A DNA stretch of 64,000 nucleotides from Streptomyces sp. SAT1 (GTDB lineage: Bacteria; Actinomycetota; Actinomycetes; Streptomycetales; Streptomycetaceae), in the NCBI RefSeq assembly GCF_001654495.1, contig NZ_CP015849.1, positions 5,745,001-5,809,000 on the forward strand, given 5' to 3'. Under the pieces are notes generated by a model. That model was not told the DNA's origin. It saw only the letters and a list, made by a program, of their open reading frames with translations, and searched no databases. The position numbers and the translations under genes are program-made. Below are positions 1 to 7,139 of this stretch, piece after piece. Each line of letters opens with the position of its first letter. Position 1 is the stretch's first letter.

Positions 1-311
1 AGCCGCGTGCTGATGCGCCGGACGGTGCCGGTGAGCTGCGGCAGGGCCAGCCAGATCACCAGGAGCCGCCAGGGGCCGCCCGGTGCGGTCTCGGCGCGAG
101 CCGCGCCCAGGGCCTCCTGCCAGATCGAGGAGACCAGCGCCGGGACGGCCGCCGGCCCGTACAGGGCCTCACGGGCTTCGGCGGGGGAGAGCGGGACCGG
201 GGCTTCGCCGTCCTCCGTGCTGACACTCAGACGTGCCTCCTCCGCGGCGCGGGGATTCTGGAAGTGCCGGGTGACCGCGGCGAACAGGCCGCCGGGGGCG
301 ATAGGGGCCAT
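1..311 (-). CDS. Hypothetical protein, 5' part only (runs off the window start)
   Basis: The reading frame starts at an ATG (position 311, minus strand), preceded by an AGAGGA-type ribosome-binding site. It stays open to base 1, giving 103 residues of an incomplete protein. It begins MAPIAPGGLFAAVTRHF and later contains ALYGPAAVPALV and PWRLLVIWLALPQLTGTVRR. I see no signal peptide or catalytic motif. The WxLLVIWLALPxL stretch is probably a buried helix rather than a membrane span. I do not recognise the family. The gene lies on the same strand as, and downstream of, the 48-aa peptide gene, separated from it by a strong hairpin, so it is probably transcribed separately. Confidence 0.6.
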   Translation of the reverse strand, partial: MAPIAPGGLFAAVTRHFQNPRAAEEARLSVSTEDGEAPVPLSPAEAREALYGPAAVPALVSSIWQEALGAARAETAPGGPWRLLVIWLALPQLTGTVRRISTR

Positions 312-545
312 GGAATGTCCTCTCTGGGCCCGCGGACCGACGCCGGGGCCAGGTGAACAGAGGCCGGGTGGTGAGCGCGGACGCCCGACCGCTCATCCCC
401 GAAGAAGGGGCAAAACGGTCATGAGTCCCACCTGCCTCAGAATTACACACGAGTGCTGTCGTCTCGGGTCCTCGGTCGGGTGGCGGAGCGGCCGGCCCGT
501 ACGGGTACCGGGCCGACTCGCGGGACGGGCGGCGTGCTCCCGGGC

Positions 546-577
546 GCGGGGCGCCCGCCCGGAGACGGGCGCCCCGC
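546..577 (-). terminator. Perfect 12-bp hairpin downstream of the 48-aa peptide gene
   Basis: Bases 546-557 (GCGGGGCGCCCG) pair perfectly with 566-577 around an 8-base loop. The hairpin lies 21 bases beyond the stop codon of the small gene at 599-745. There is no U-tract, as is usual in Streptomyces. Confidence 0.65.
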
Positions 578-598
578 TGGGCCTGGGAGCGGACCGCC

Positions 599-745
599 TC
601 AGTCCGTCTTGACCGGTGGTGCCTCGTGCGGCGTCGCGGTCTGCGGCGCCGCGAGGTTGTCGGGCCGTACGGTGCGGCCGGTGCGTCGCGGGGTGGGCGG
701 GAAGCCGCCGGACCGCCTGAGGTGGCTGGGGAGGTGTTTCTTCAT
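599..745 (-). CDS. 48-aa basic, Pro/Thr-rich peptide of unknown function
   Basis: The small frame starts at ATG (745), with an AAGGGA ribosome-binding site nine bases upstream, and stops at 599 just before a strong hairpin. The peptide is very basic at the N terminus (MKKHLPSHLRRSGG), rich in Pro, Thr and Arg, and ends APPVKTD. It has no Cys, no signal peptide and only two Ser. It is transcribed divergently from the SARP-type regulator at 968, sharing a 222-bp control region, which suggests control by that regulator. A RiPP precursor is conceivable but no modifying enzyme is visible. Function is unknown, and the coding call rests on the ribosome-binding site, hairpin and position. Confidence 0.5.
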   Translation of the reverse strand: MKKHLPSHLRRSGGFPPTPRRTGRTVRPDNLAAPQTATPHEAPPVKTD

Positions 746-967
746 GGCAATGGATCCCTTCGGACGAAGAGGGAGCCGGTATCGCCCTGTCCGGCGAGCG
801 GCTGACGCCATCGTGCCGGGCCGGCGGGGCCCGCCGCGGCACCGGATCTGACGAAAACCTGACGCGGGTCTGAAGCGGTCGAGCGTGTCGACGGGCGCCC
901 AAGTGCGCGCGGATGCAGGAGTGTTCTCGTCATGGCTGCTGCTTCGGTGCGTGAGGGAGGAAAGGCA

Positions 968-3715
968 GTGGAGGCGCGTGTACTCGGCCTGATCAGTGTC
1001 AGGGGATCGAACGGAAAGGGGATCTGCGGTGTGAAGAAGGCGACTGCGCTGTTCGGACTGCTGGTGACATCGCCGCGGTACCGCTGTACCACCGACGAGA
1101 TCGCCGAGCACCTCTGGCCGGGCCAGGAGTGCCCGCGAGAACGGGTGTACAAGGTGGCCTCGTTGCTGAGGGGAGTGCTGGGGGATGAGGTCCTCCCCGA
1201 TCTGAGATCAAGCGTCTGTGTGATGAACCTTCCGGAAGGAAGCGTCGATCTGCTCCGCTTCCGCGAAGGGGTGCGGAGGGCAGCGCACCTCAAGTGGCCG
1301 GAGAAATTCGCGCAGTTGTGCACGGCCCTGGCGGAGTGGCAGGACGACGAACCGCTGCGCGGGCTGCCCGAGGACACGTTCGGCAGACGCAGGGCCGAGC
1401 TGCGGGAGGAACTGATGGCCGCCGTCTGCGACCGGATGGAGGCCGCACTGCGGGCCGGCGAAGACACATGGCTTCGCATGGAAACGAAGAAATGGTATGA
1501 GCGCATGCCGGAACGGTCCCGGATCTTCGGGTTCTATCTGATCGCCCATGGACAGGCGATGGCGAGAGGGGTACTGGAGAGGCTGATCGAAAAATGGGAG
1601 GCGGACCACGGGAAGACGGAACAGGACCCGGAACTACAGGAAATCGTCGACGACCTGCGTGGTACCCCGCGGCGTTCACGCGGTACATCTCTTCGTCGTG
1701 TCCCGGACCAGCTCCCCGCGGGAAAGCACCGTCCTTTCGGGCGTGACGGACTCATCGATGAACTCGCCGGGGTGGCCCGGACGCGGCAGGAGGCGGAAAG
1801 GCCGACGCTGATCGTGCTCAGCGGAATGGCCGGTGTCGGAAAGAGCCTGGTGGCGTACCGGCTCGGGGCGGTCCTGCGGGAGAGGTTCCCGGACGGCGCT
1901 CTCTACGCGAACCTCCGCGGGTTCGCGGGTGCCGACGTGCGGCCCGCCGAACCGGAACACGTCCTGGATGGGTTCCTGGCCGAGTTCCCGCCCTATGCGG
2001 GAGCGGAGGGAATCGAGGCGAAGAGCGCGGCGCTGCGTTCGGTCCTGGCGGACAAGTCGGTGCTCATCGTGCTGGACGACGCGGTGGACGTGGCCCAGGT
2101 GCGTCCGCTGCTGCCCGGGAACGGCACCAGCGCGGTGATCGTCACGAGCCGTAACACGCTCAGAGGTCTGGGTGCCGGACAGGACCCGTACTTCCGCAAG
2201 GTCGATCTCCTGGACGACGAGTCCGCCGCCGCCATCCTCCGGGAGAAGCTCCCGGAGGGCGACCCGAGAGGCCGTGAGCCACTCATCCGTGCCCTTGTCG
2301 AGCTGTGCGGCCGGCACCCGCTCGCTCTCACCGTGGTCGCCCGGCGCCTGGAGAACCGGTCGGTCCGGGGCACGAGCGACCTTGTGCGGGATCTCCGGGA
2401 GGAGAAAGAGAAGCTGGGCGTTCTGCACCTGCCCGAGGAGGAGTTGTCCGTCCGGATGGCGTTGGCCTGTTCCATCCGCGCGCTGTCGCCGGCCGCGCGT
2501 CGGCTGCTCTGGCAACTCGCCGTGCACCCCGGCCCGAGTGCCGGCTGGGACGCCGTGATGGACCTCGGTCCGGCCGGCGACGGAATGCGTCCCGACCATG
2601 CCCTGGAGGAACTGGTGGCGGCCAGTCTGGTGGAACTCCGGGCCGACCGCTACAGCCTGCACGACCTGGTGCGCGCCTTCGCGCGCTACGAGGTGGACCC
2701 CGAAGTCGGCGGTTCCTCGGAGGACTTCGAGGACACGACCGTACGGCGGGTGCTGGAACACCAGTTGCACAACGTCCACGCCTGTGACCGCCGGCTCCAT
2801 GAGCAGCGAGCGCTTCCCGTGGGTGATCCCGCCGGGGTGAGAGTGTTCGAGCCGGTGGACCTCGAACAGGCGCTGGCCGTGCTGGACGTGGAGTACGACT
2901 CCGTCCAGCTCGGTGTCCAACTCGCCCACCAGAAAGGGTTGCAGCGCTACGTCTGGCTGCTGCCGATGGCTCACGTCACCTATCAATGGTCCCGCCGCCG
3001 CCTGGACGACGCGTTGCGCGGGCTGACGCTGGCGCGGGAGGTCGCGGAGAAGGAAGCCGAGCCCGCTCAGTGCGCCATGGTGCACCGGATGCTGGCCGGG
3101 ACCTACTGGCGGCAGGAGCAGTTCGAGCGGGCGGCAGGCCATCTGTACCGGGCCGTCCGGCTGAGCAAGGAGGACGACACCGAGACCGGCAGACTGAGCC
3201 TGGCGCACTCCCTGCACACGCTCGCGCTCACGATGCGCAAACAGGGGAACGGAGCGGCGGCGGAGGAGCATCACCGTCAGGCTCTTGAGCTGTACCGGGC
3301 GTTGGGCGAGCGCAGCGGGGAAGCGGCGGCGCTGAACGGCATCGGTACCCTCCACCGGGACCGCGGGGAGTACGACGAAGGGCTCCGCGCGTGTGGTGAG
3401 GCGCTGCGCATCGCGGAGGGGACGACGGACCGGAGGTGCAGGGCGGACGTCCTGTACACACTCGCCCAGATCCACCTCTCCAGGTCGGAGGGGGAGGAGG
3501 CGCTCAGGCTGCTCCGGCAGGCCTGCGGAATTCTGTGTGACCTCGAACACTGGCACGACGAGGCCAAGCTCCTGTGGCTCTGTGCCGATGTCCTGGTGGC
3601 GGCCGGCCGCTCGTCCGAGGCCGTCGAGGCGCTGGAACGCGTCCTCGTGCTGCGCGAACTGATGGGCGGACACGGCACCCAGGAGGTGCGGGACCGTCTG
3701 GAAGAGCTGCGGTGA
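968..3715 (+). CDS. SARP/AfsR-type STAND regulator (winged helix-BTAD-like, NB-ARC, TPR)
   Basis: A 915-residue regulator. Residues 1-90 look like a degenerate OmpR-type winged helix (TTDEIAEHLWPG), and residues 90-230 occupy the bacterial transcriptional-activator-domain position. An NB-ARC ATPase follows, with Walker A GMAGVGKS near residue 286 and Walker B-like VLIVLDDAVD near 365. Residues about 650-900 are TPR-like helical repeats. Proteins of this plan (AfsR, GdmRI-like) are ATP-dependent activators of antibiotic or morphological genes. I prefer the GTG at 968, because GGGAGG lies seven bases upstream, over an in-frame ATG at 932. The protein is probably cytoplasmic and oligomerises on activation. 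The likely target is the divergent 48-aa gene, by position only. No secondary-metabolite enzymes lie beside it. Confidence 0.85.
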   Translation: MEARVLGLISVRGSNGKGICGVKKATALFGLLVTSPRYRCTTDEIAEHLWPGQECPRERVYKVASLLRGVLGDEVLPDLRSSVCVMNLPEGSVDLLRFREGVRRAAHLKWPEKFAQLCTALAEWQDDEPLRGLPEDTFGRRRAELREELMAAVCDRMEAALRAGEDTWLRMETKKWYERMPERSRIFGFYLIAHGQAMARGVLERLIEKWEADHGKTEQDPELQEIVDDLRGTPRRSRGTSLRRVPDQLPAGKHRPFGRDGLIDELAGVARTRQEAERPTLIVLSGMAGVGKSLVAYRLGAVLRERFPDGALYANLRGFAGADVRPAEPEHVLDGFLAEFPPYAGAEGIEAKSAALRSVLADKSVLIVLDDAVDVAQVRPLLPGNGTSAVIVTSRNTLRGLGAGQDPYFRKVDLLDDESAAAILREKLPEGDPRGREPLIRALVELCGRHPLALTVVARRLENRSVRGTSDLVRDLREEKEKLGVLHLPEEELSVRMALACSIRALSPAARRLLWQLAVHPGPSAGWDAVMDLGPAGDGMRPDHALEELVAASLVELRADRYSLHDLVRAFARYEVDPEVGGSSEDFEDTTVRRVLEHQLHNVHACDRRLHEQRALPVGDPAGVRVFEPVDLEQALAVLDVEYDSVQLGVQLAHQKGLQRYVWLLPMAHVTYQWSRRRLDDALRGLTLAREVAEKEAEPAQCAMVHRMLAGTYWRQEQFERAAGHLYRAVRLSKEDDTETGRLSLAHSLHTLALTMRKQGNGAAAEEHHRQALELYRALGERSGEAAALNGIGTLHRDRGEYDEGLRACGEALRIAEGTTDRRCRADVLYTLAQIHLSRSEGEEALRLLRQACGILCDLEHWHDEAKLLWLCADVLVAAGRSSEAVEALERVLVLRELMGGHGTQEVRDRLEELR

Positions 3716-3790
3716 GAGCTCGCGTCTTGAGGGAACAGGCATACTCGGTCCCGGCGTGAGCGACGGTCGGCCGATCAGGGAGGTACCGCG

Positions 3791-4234
3791 GTGTCCGAGG
3801 ACCCGTCCGGCGGCATACCGCGCGCGCGGCCGTCGTCCGTGCGGCCGGAGCCGGAGCCGGAGCCCGTGCCGTGCCGGGTCGTGGTGTGCCGGGACTGCTG
3901 CTGCGGTACGCCCAAGGTGACCGGCGTCGACCACGCGGCGCAGACCGCGCGGCTGCGGGCCGGGGTGCCGGTGCGGATCTCCGCGTGCCTGGACGTGTGC
4001 GATCAGGCCAATGTCGTGGTCGTGCAGCCGTCGGCCGCGGGCCGCGCGGCCGGTGCGCGGCCGGTCTGGCTGGGGCTGGTCAATGACGCGGAGGCCACGG
4101 AGGACATCGTCGGCTGGGTGCGGGCCGGTGGCCCGGGGGTGGCCCCGCTGCCGGACATCCTGGAGCTGTACGCGTTCGACCCGCCCGGCCGAGGAGTGGG
4201 CAAACGCCCCCCGGCCCGGCTCGACCGGCCCTAG
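3791..4234 (+). CDS. Thioredoxin-like (2Fe-2S) ferredoxin domain protein
   Basis: A 147-residue cytoplasmic protein starting at GTG, with GGGAGG eight bases upstream. After a Pro/Glu-rich leader it has the cysteine pattern CRDCCCGT followed about 45 residues later by ACLDVCDQANVVVV. This is the arrangement of the small (2Fe-2S) ferredoxin/DUF1636-like family, in which four Cys bind the cluster. The C terminus carries PDILELYAFDPPG, typical of that group. It lies directly upstream of a cobalamin-riboswitch gene, and such proteins often sit in cobalt or B12 loci, so a redox role in B12 handling is plausible but inferred. Confidence 0.75.
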   Translation: MSEDPSGGIPRARPSSVRPEPEPEPVPCRVVVCRDCCCGTPKVTGVDHAAQTARLRAGVPVRISACLDVCDQANVVVVQPSAAGRAAGARPVWLGLVNDAEATEDIVGWVRAGGPGVAPLPDILELYAFDPPGRGVGKRPPARLDRP

Positions 4235-4292
4235 GATGACGGCGGTTCGCCCGCGCGTTCAGCGGATGGACCGTGTGTACGACAACCGCATA

Positions 4293-4387
4293 GGGCGCGT
4301 GCCTGGGGGAAGCCGGTGGGATTCCGGCGCTGACCTGCAACCGTGTGCGGCCGGTGGGCCGCGAGTCGGGACACCCGGGGCGCGCCG
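4293..4387 (+). promoter_or_regulatory. Cobalamin riboswitch 1 (variant core)
   Basis: Conserved elements appear in order: GGGGGAAGCCGGTGGGATTCC, then CTGCAACCGTGTGC in place of the usual CCGCCACTGT, then a B12-box-like GAGTCGGGACACCCGG. GGCGCG at the 5' end can pair with CGCGCC at the 3' end to close the aptamer. It lies about 125 bases before the start of the secreted DUF4430 gene. Cobalamin binding normally turns such leaders off. Confidence 0.82.
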
Positions 4388-4513
4388 TGAACCGCTTCTC
4401 CCTGTCATGGTCTGCAGCGCGAAGCCGAGAGTCTCGCCCGAGGCGGCGGCGGTGTCCGCTCCGCCCGCTCGGCGACGGGGCTGCGGGCCGCCCACACCAG
4501 GAAGGCTCCCGCC

Positions 4514-5056
4514 GTGCGACACACCTCCGGCACCTCACGCGCCTCGCTCACCTCCCGTATCCGCATACGCCGTACGCTCATCGCCTCCGTCGCCCTCGGC
4601 GTGGCCCTGGCCGGCGCGCCGGCCACCGCCCAGGCCCACGGCGCACCGGACACGCACGCCGCGCACGGCACGAACGCCCCGGTCAGGGTGACGCTGACCG
4701 TGCAGGGCCCCGACGGGCCGCTGTTCCACGGCAAGGTCCGGACCCGCGGCCACGACGTCACCACGGCGACGGGCGGCACGCACAGATGCGACGGGACGAA
4801 CGGGGGCGCCCACCCCTCCGCCGTGCCGACGCCCACCGCCGCCCTCGACGACGCCGCCCGCAAGCGGCACTTCGGCTGGGACGGCGCCTGGTACGCGTCG
4901 TTCGACGACTACTCGGTCGACAGCATCAAGAACGTCAGCGGCGGCGGCTCGGCGTACTGGAACATCTCCGTCAACGGCACGCCCACCCCGGTGGGCGGCT
5001 GCCAGTTCGAGCTGAACGCCGGGGACACGGTGGCGTTCACCTGGACGGCCTTCTGA
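4514..5056 (+). CDS. Secreted transcobalamin-like DUF4430 protein
   Basis: A 180-residue precursor starting at GTG after an AGGAAGG ribosome-binding site. Residues 1-41 form an Arg-rich signal peptide ending ...ATAQAHG. A His-rich linker follows, then a single DUF4430-like domain with GGGSAYWNISVNG and a terminal GGCQFELNAGDTVAFTW. DUF4430 is the domain found at the C terminus of transcobalamin/intrinsic factor and in bacterial B12-acquisition proteins. Together with riboswitch 1 upstream, this points to extracellular cobalamin binding during B12 shortage. There is no lipobox or sortase signal, so it is probably released or loosely wall-associated. Confidence 0.8.
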   Translation: MRHTSGTSRASLTSRIRIRRTLIASVALGVALAGAPATAQAHGAPDTHAAHGTNAPVRVTLTVQGPDGPLFHGKVRTRGHDVTTATGGTHRCDGTNGGAHPSAVPTPTAALDDAARKRHFGWDGAWYASFDDYSVDSIKNVSGGGSAYWNISVNGTPTPVGGCQFELNAGDTVAFTWTAF

Positions 5057-5080
5057 CGGCCGCCCGTCGCCCGGCGGCCG
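5057..5080 (+). terminator. 8-bp GC hairpin after the DUF4430 gene
   Basis: CGGCCGCC at 5057-5064 pairs perfectly with GGCGGCCG at 5073-5080 around an 8-base loop, immediately after the stop codon. Confidence 0.6.
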
Positions 5081-5173
5081 GGGGAGCGCCGCTCCTCCGG
5101 CCGGTCCGGAGCCCCGGCGGGGGTCCGCTTCGGCGGGAATCCGGTACGGCACCACCCGTGGCACTGGATTTAC

Positions 5174-5192
5174 TAGGACGTCCAACTATATT
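5174..5192 (+). promoter_or_regulatory. GGACGTCC palindrome and TATATT -10-like box before riboswitch 2
   Basis: An AT-rich patch in otherwise GC-rich DNA holds the palindrome GGACGTCC (5176-5183) followed by TATATT (5187-5192), a good -10 candidate 13 bases before riboswitch 2. No convincing -35 box is visible, as expected for an activator-dependent promoter. The cognate regulator is not identified. Confidence 0.45.
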
Positions 5193-5204
5193 CTGGGGAC
5201 GTAG

Positions 5205-5355
5205 GCCCGCGGTGCAGGGAAGCCGGTGTGATTCCGGCACGGTCCCGCCACTGTGACCGGGGAGTACGCCGTCGAGCAGGACGCCACTGACGAGCTGGAT
5301 GTCGGGAAGGCGGACGGCGCGCGCTGATCCGGGAGTCAGGATACCGGCCGCGGGA
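5205..5355 (+). promoter_or_regulatory. Cobalamin riboswitch 2 (canonical)
   Basis: This is a textbook aptamer: GGTGCAGGGAAGCCGGTG, then ATTCCGGCACGGTCCCGCC, ACTGTGACCGGGGAG, and a B12 box GAGTCAGGATACCGGCC. CCCGCGG (from 5206) pairs with CCGCGGG (to 5354) as the closing stem. A promoter-like box precedes it. The next clear gene is mmsA at 5610, with only a 31-codon frame between. Confidence 0.93.
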
Positions 5356-5391
5356 TGTTCCGTGTGGTCCACGAGGATGGAGCTGACACGC

Positions 5392-5487
5392 ATGGCACCG
5401 GTGCGTTTCCACGATCCCGGCGAGCTGCGCCGCGGGGGCTCCCCGCATTCCGCCACCGGCCTCAACCGTCCCGGCCCGACGCTCTGA
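5392..5487 (+). CDS. Possible 31-aa leader peptide between riboswitch 2 and mmsA
   Basis: A short frame starts at ATG with GGAG nine bases upstream, and lies 37 bases after the B12 box. It encodes a basic peptide beginning MAPVRFHDPGELRRGG and ending RPGPTL. I recognise no family. It might be a leader peptide whose start is gated by the riboswitch, a remnant of a lost B12 gene, or chance. Its position exactly where the riboswitch expression platform should act is the only real support. Confidence 0.3.
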   Translation: MAPVRFHDPGELRRGGSPHSATGLNRPGPTL

Positions 5488-5609
5488 CGGCCCGGCGTCC
5501 TCAGCGTTCCGCGCCGACCACCCCCGCGCACGCCCGCGTACATGAGCGGCCCGTGCGCCGGTCGCGCGCGCCGTCCTGGATCACCCTCACCTGACGAGAG
5601 CAGGCACCC

Positions 5610-7133
5610 ATGATCCGTCCGCACCACCCCGCCGGCGTACGGGAACTGACCCACTTCATCGGCGGCGAGAACGTCCCGGGCACCTCGGGGGCCCAGGGCG
5701 ACGTGTACGACCCCAACACCGGAGAGGTCCAGGCCCGGGTACCGCTGGCGGACCGGGCCGAGACCGAGGCGGCGGTCACCGTCGCCGCCGAGGCCCAGCG
5801 CGCCTGGGGCGAGTGGAACCCGCAGCGCCGCGCCCGGGTCATGCTGCGCTTCCTCCAACTCGTCGAGCAGGAGAAGGACGACCTGGCCCGGCTGCTCTCC
5901 GCCGAGCACGGCAAGACCGTCGCCGACGCCCACGGCGACATCCAGCGCGGCCTTGAGGTCGTCGAGTTCGCCGCCGGGATCCCGCACCTGCTCAAGGGCG
6001 AGTTCACCGACAACGCGGGCACCGGCATCGATGTGCACTCACTGCGCTCGCCGCTCGGTGTGGTCGCCGGCATCACCCCGTTCAACTTCCCCGCCATGAT
6101 CCCGCTCTGGAAGGCCGCACCCGCCCTGGCCTGCGGAAACGCCTATGTCCTCAAGCCGTCCGAGCGGGCGCCCTCGGTGCCGCTGCGGCTCGCCGAGCTC
6201 TTCCTGGAGGCGGGCCTGCCGCCGGGCGTCCTCAATGTCGTCAACGGCGCCCGGGAAGCCGTCGACACCCTGCTGGAGGATCCCCGCGTCGCCGCCCTCG
6301 GCTTCGTCGGCTCCACCCCGGTCGCCGCGCACGTCTACGCGACCGCCGCCGCCCACGGCAAGCGCGCCCAGTGCTTCGGCGGCGCCAAGAACCACCTGAT
6401 CGTGATGCCGGACGCCGACCTCGACCAGGCCGTGGAGGCGCTGGTCGGCGCCGGGTACGGCTCGGCGGGCGAGCGCTGCATGGCCATCTCGGTCGCCGTG
6501 CCGGTCGGCGAGGAGACCGCCGATGCCCTGGTCGCCCGGCTCAAGGAGCGCATCGGCACGCTGCGCATCGGCCGCAGCGACGACCCGGAGGCCGACTTCG
6601 GCCCGCTGGTCGCCCGTGACGCGGTGGAGCGCGTACGGTCCTACGTCGACCTCGGGGTGGAGGAGGGCGCCGAACTCGTCGTGGACGGACGCGACTTCGT
6701 GCTCCCCGGGCACGAGAACGGCTTCTTCGCCGGGGCCTCCCTCTTCGACCGGGTCACCCCCGACATGCGCATCCACCAGGAGGAGATCTTCGGTCCCGTC
6801 CTGTCCGTGGTCCGCGCGGCCGACTACGAGGAGGCGCTGCGCCTGCCCAGCGAGCACGCCTTCGGCAACGGCGTGGCGATCTTCACCCGGGACGGAGACA
6901 CCGCCCGCGACTTCACCCGGCGGGTGAACACCGGCATGGTCGGGGTCAACGTGCCCATCCCGGTCCCGGTCGCCTACCACACCTTCGGCGGCTGGAAGCG
7001 CTCCGGCTTCGGCGACCTGGGCCAGCACGGACCGGACGCCGTCCGCTTCCACACCCGTACCAAGACCGTCACGTCCCGCTGGCCCGCCGGGCTGCGCGAG
7101 GGCGCGAGCTTCACCATCCCCACGATGGGCTGA
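5610..7133 (+). CDS. mmsA: Methylmalonate-semialdehyde dehydrogenase (acylating)
   Basis: A 507-residue CoA-acylating aldehyde dehydrogenase that converts methylmalonate semialdehyde, NAD+ and CoA to propionyl-CoA, CO2 and NADH. This is the last step of valine degradation. Family signatures include GVVAGITPFNFPAMIP, the glycine-rich GFVGSTPVA and the catalytic Cys in GERCMAIS (Cys290). Length is normal for the family. It is the first gene of a tightly packed five-gene catabolic operon, and cobalamin riboswitch 2 lies 255 bases upstream with no terminator between that I can see. The product is cytosolic. The annotation is secure; riboswitch control is inferred. Confidence 0.93.
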   Translation: MIRPHHPAGVRELTHFIGGENVPGTSGAQGDVYDPNTGEVQARVPLADRAETEAAVTVAAEAQRAWGEWNPQRRARVMLRFLQLVEQEKDDLARLLSAEHGKTVADAHGDIQRGLEVVEFAAGIPHLLKGEFTDNAGTGIDVHSLRSPLGVVAGITPFNFPAMIPLWKAAPALACGNAYVLKPSERAPSVPLRLAELFLEAGLPPGVLNVVNGAREAVDTLLEDPRVAALGFVGSTPVAAHVYATAAAHGKRAQCFGGAKNHLIVMPDADLDQAVEALVGAGYGSAGERCMAISVAVPVGEETADALVARLKERIGTLRIGRSDDPEADFGPLVARDAVERVRSYVDLGVEEGAELVVDGRDFVLPGHENGFFAGASLFDRVTPDMRIHQEEIFGPVLSVVRAADYEEALRLPSEHAFGNGVAIFTRDGDTARDFTRRVNTGMVGVNVPIPVPVAYHTFGGWKRSGFGDLGQHGPDAVRFHTRTKTVTSRWPAGLREGASFTIPTMG

Positions 7134-7139
7134 GCGACC

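Noticed and set aside
932..967. An upstream ATG giving the SARP-type regulator 12 extra residues
   Set aside because: No ribosome-binding site precedes it, while GGGAGG lies seven bases before the GTG at 968.
599..3715. The start of an antibiotic biosynthetic cluster (SARP regulator plus possible RiPP precursor)
   Set aside because: No synthase, modifying enzyme, protease or dedicated exporter is adjacent; downstream genes belong to B12/propionate metabolism. The peptide lacks Cys and typical core motifs.
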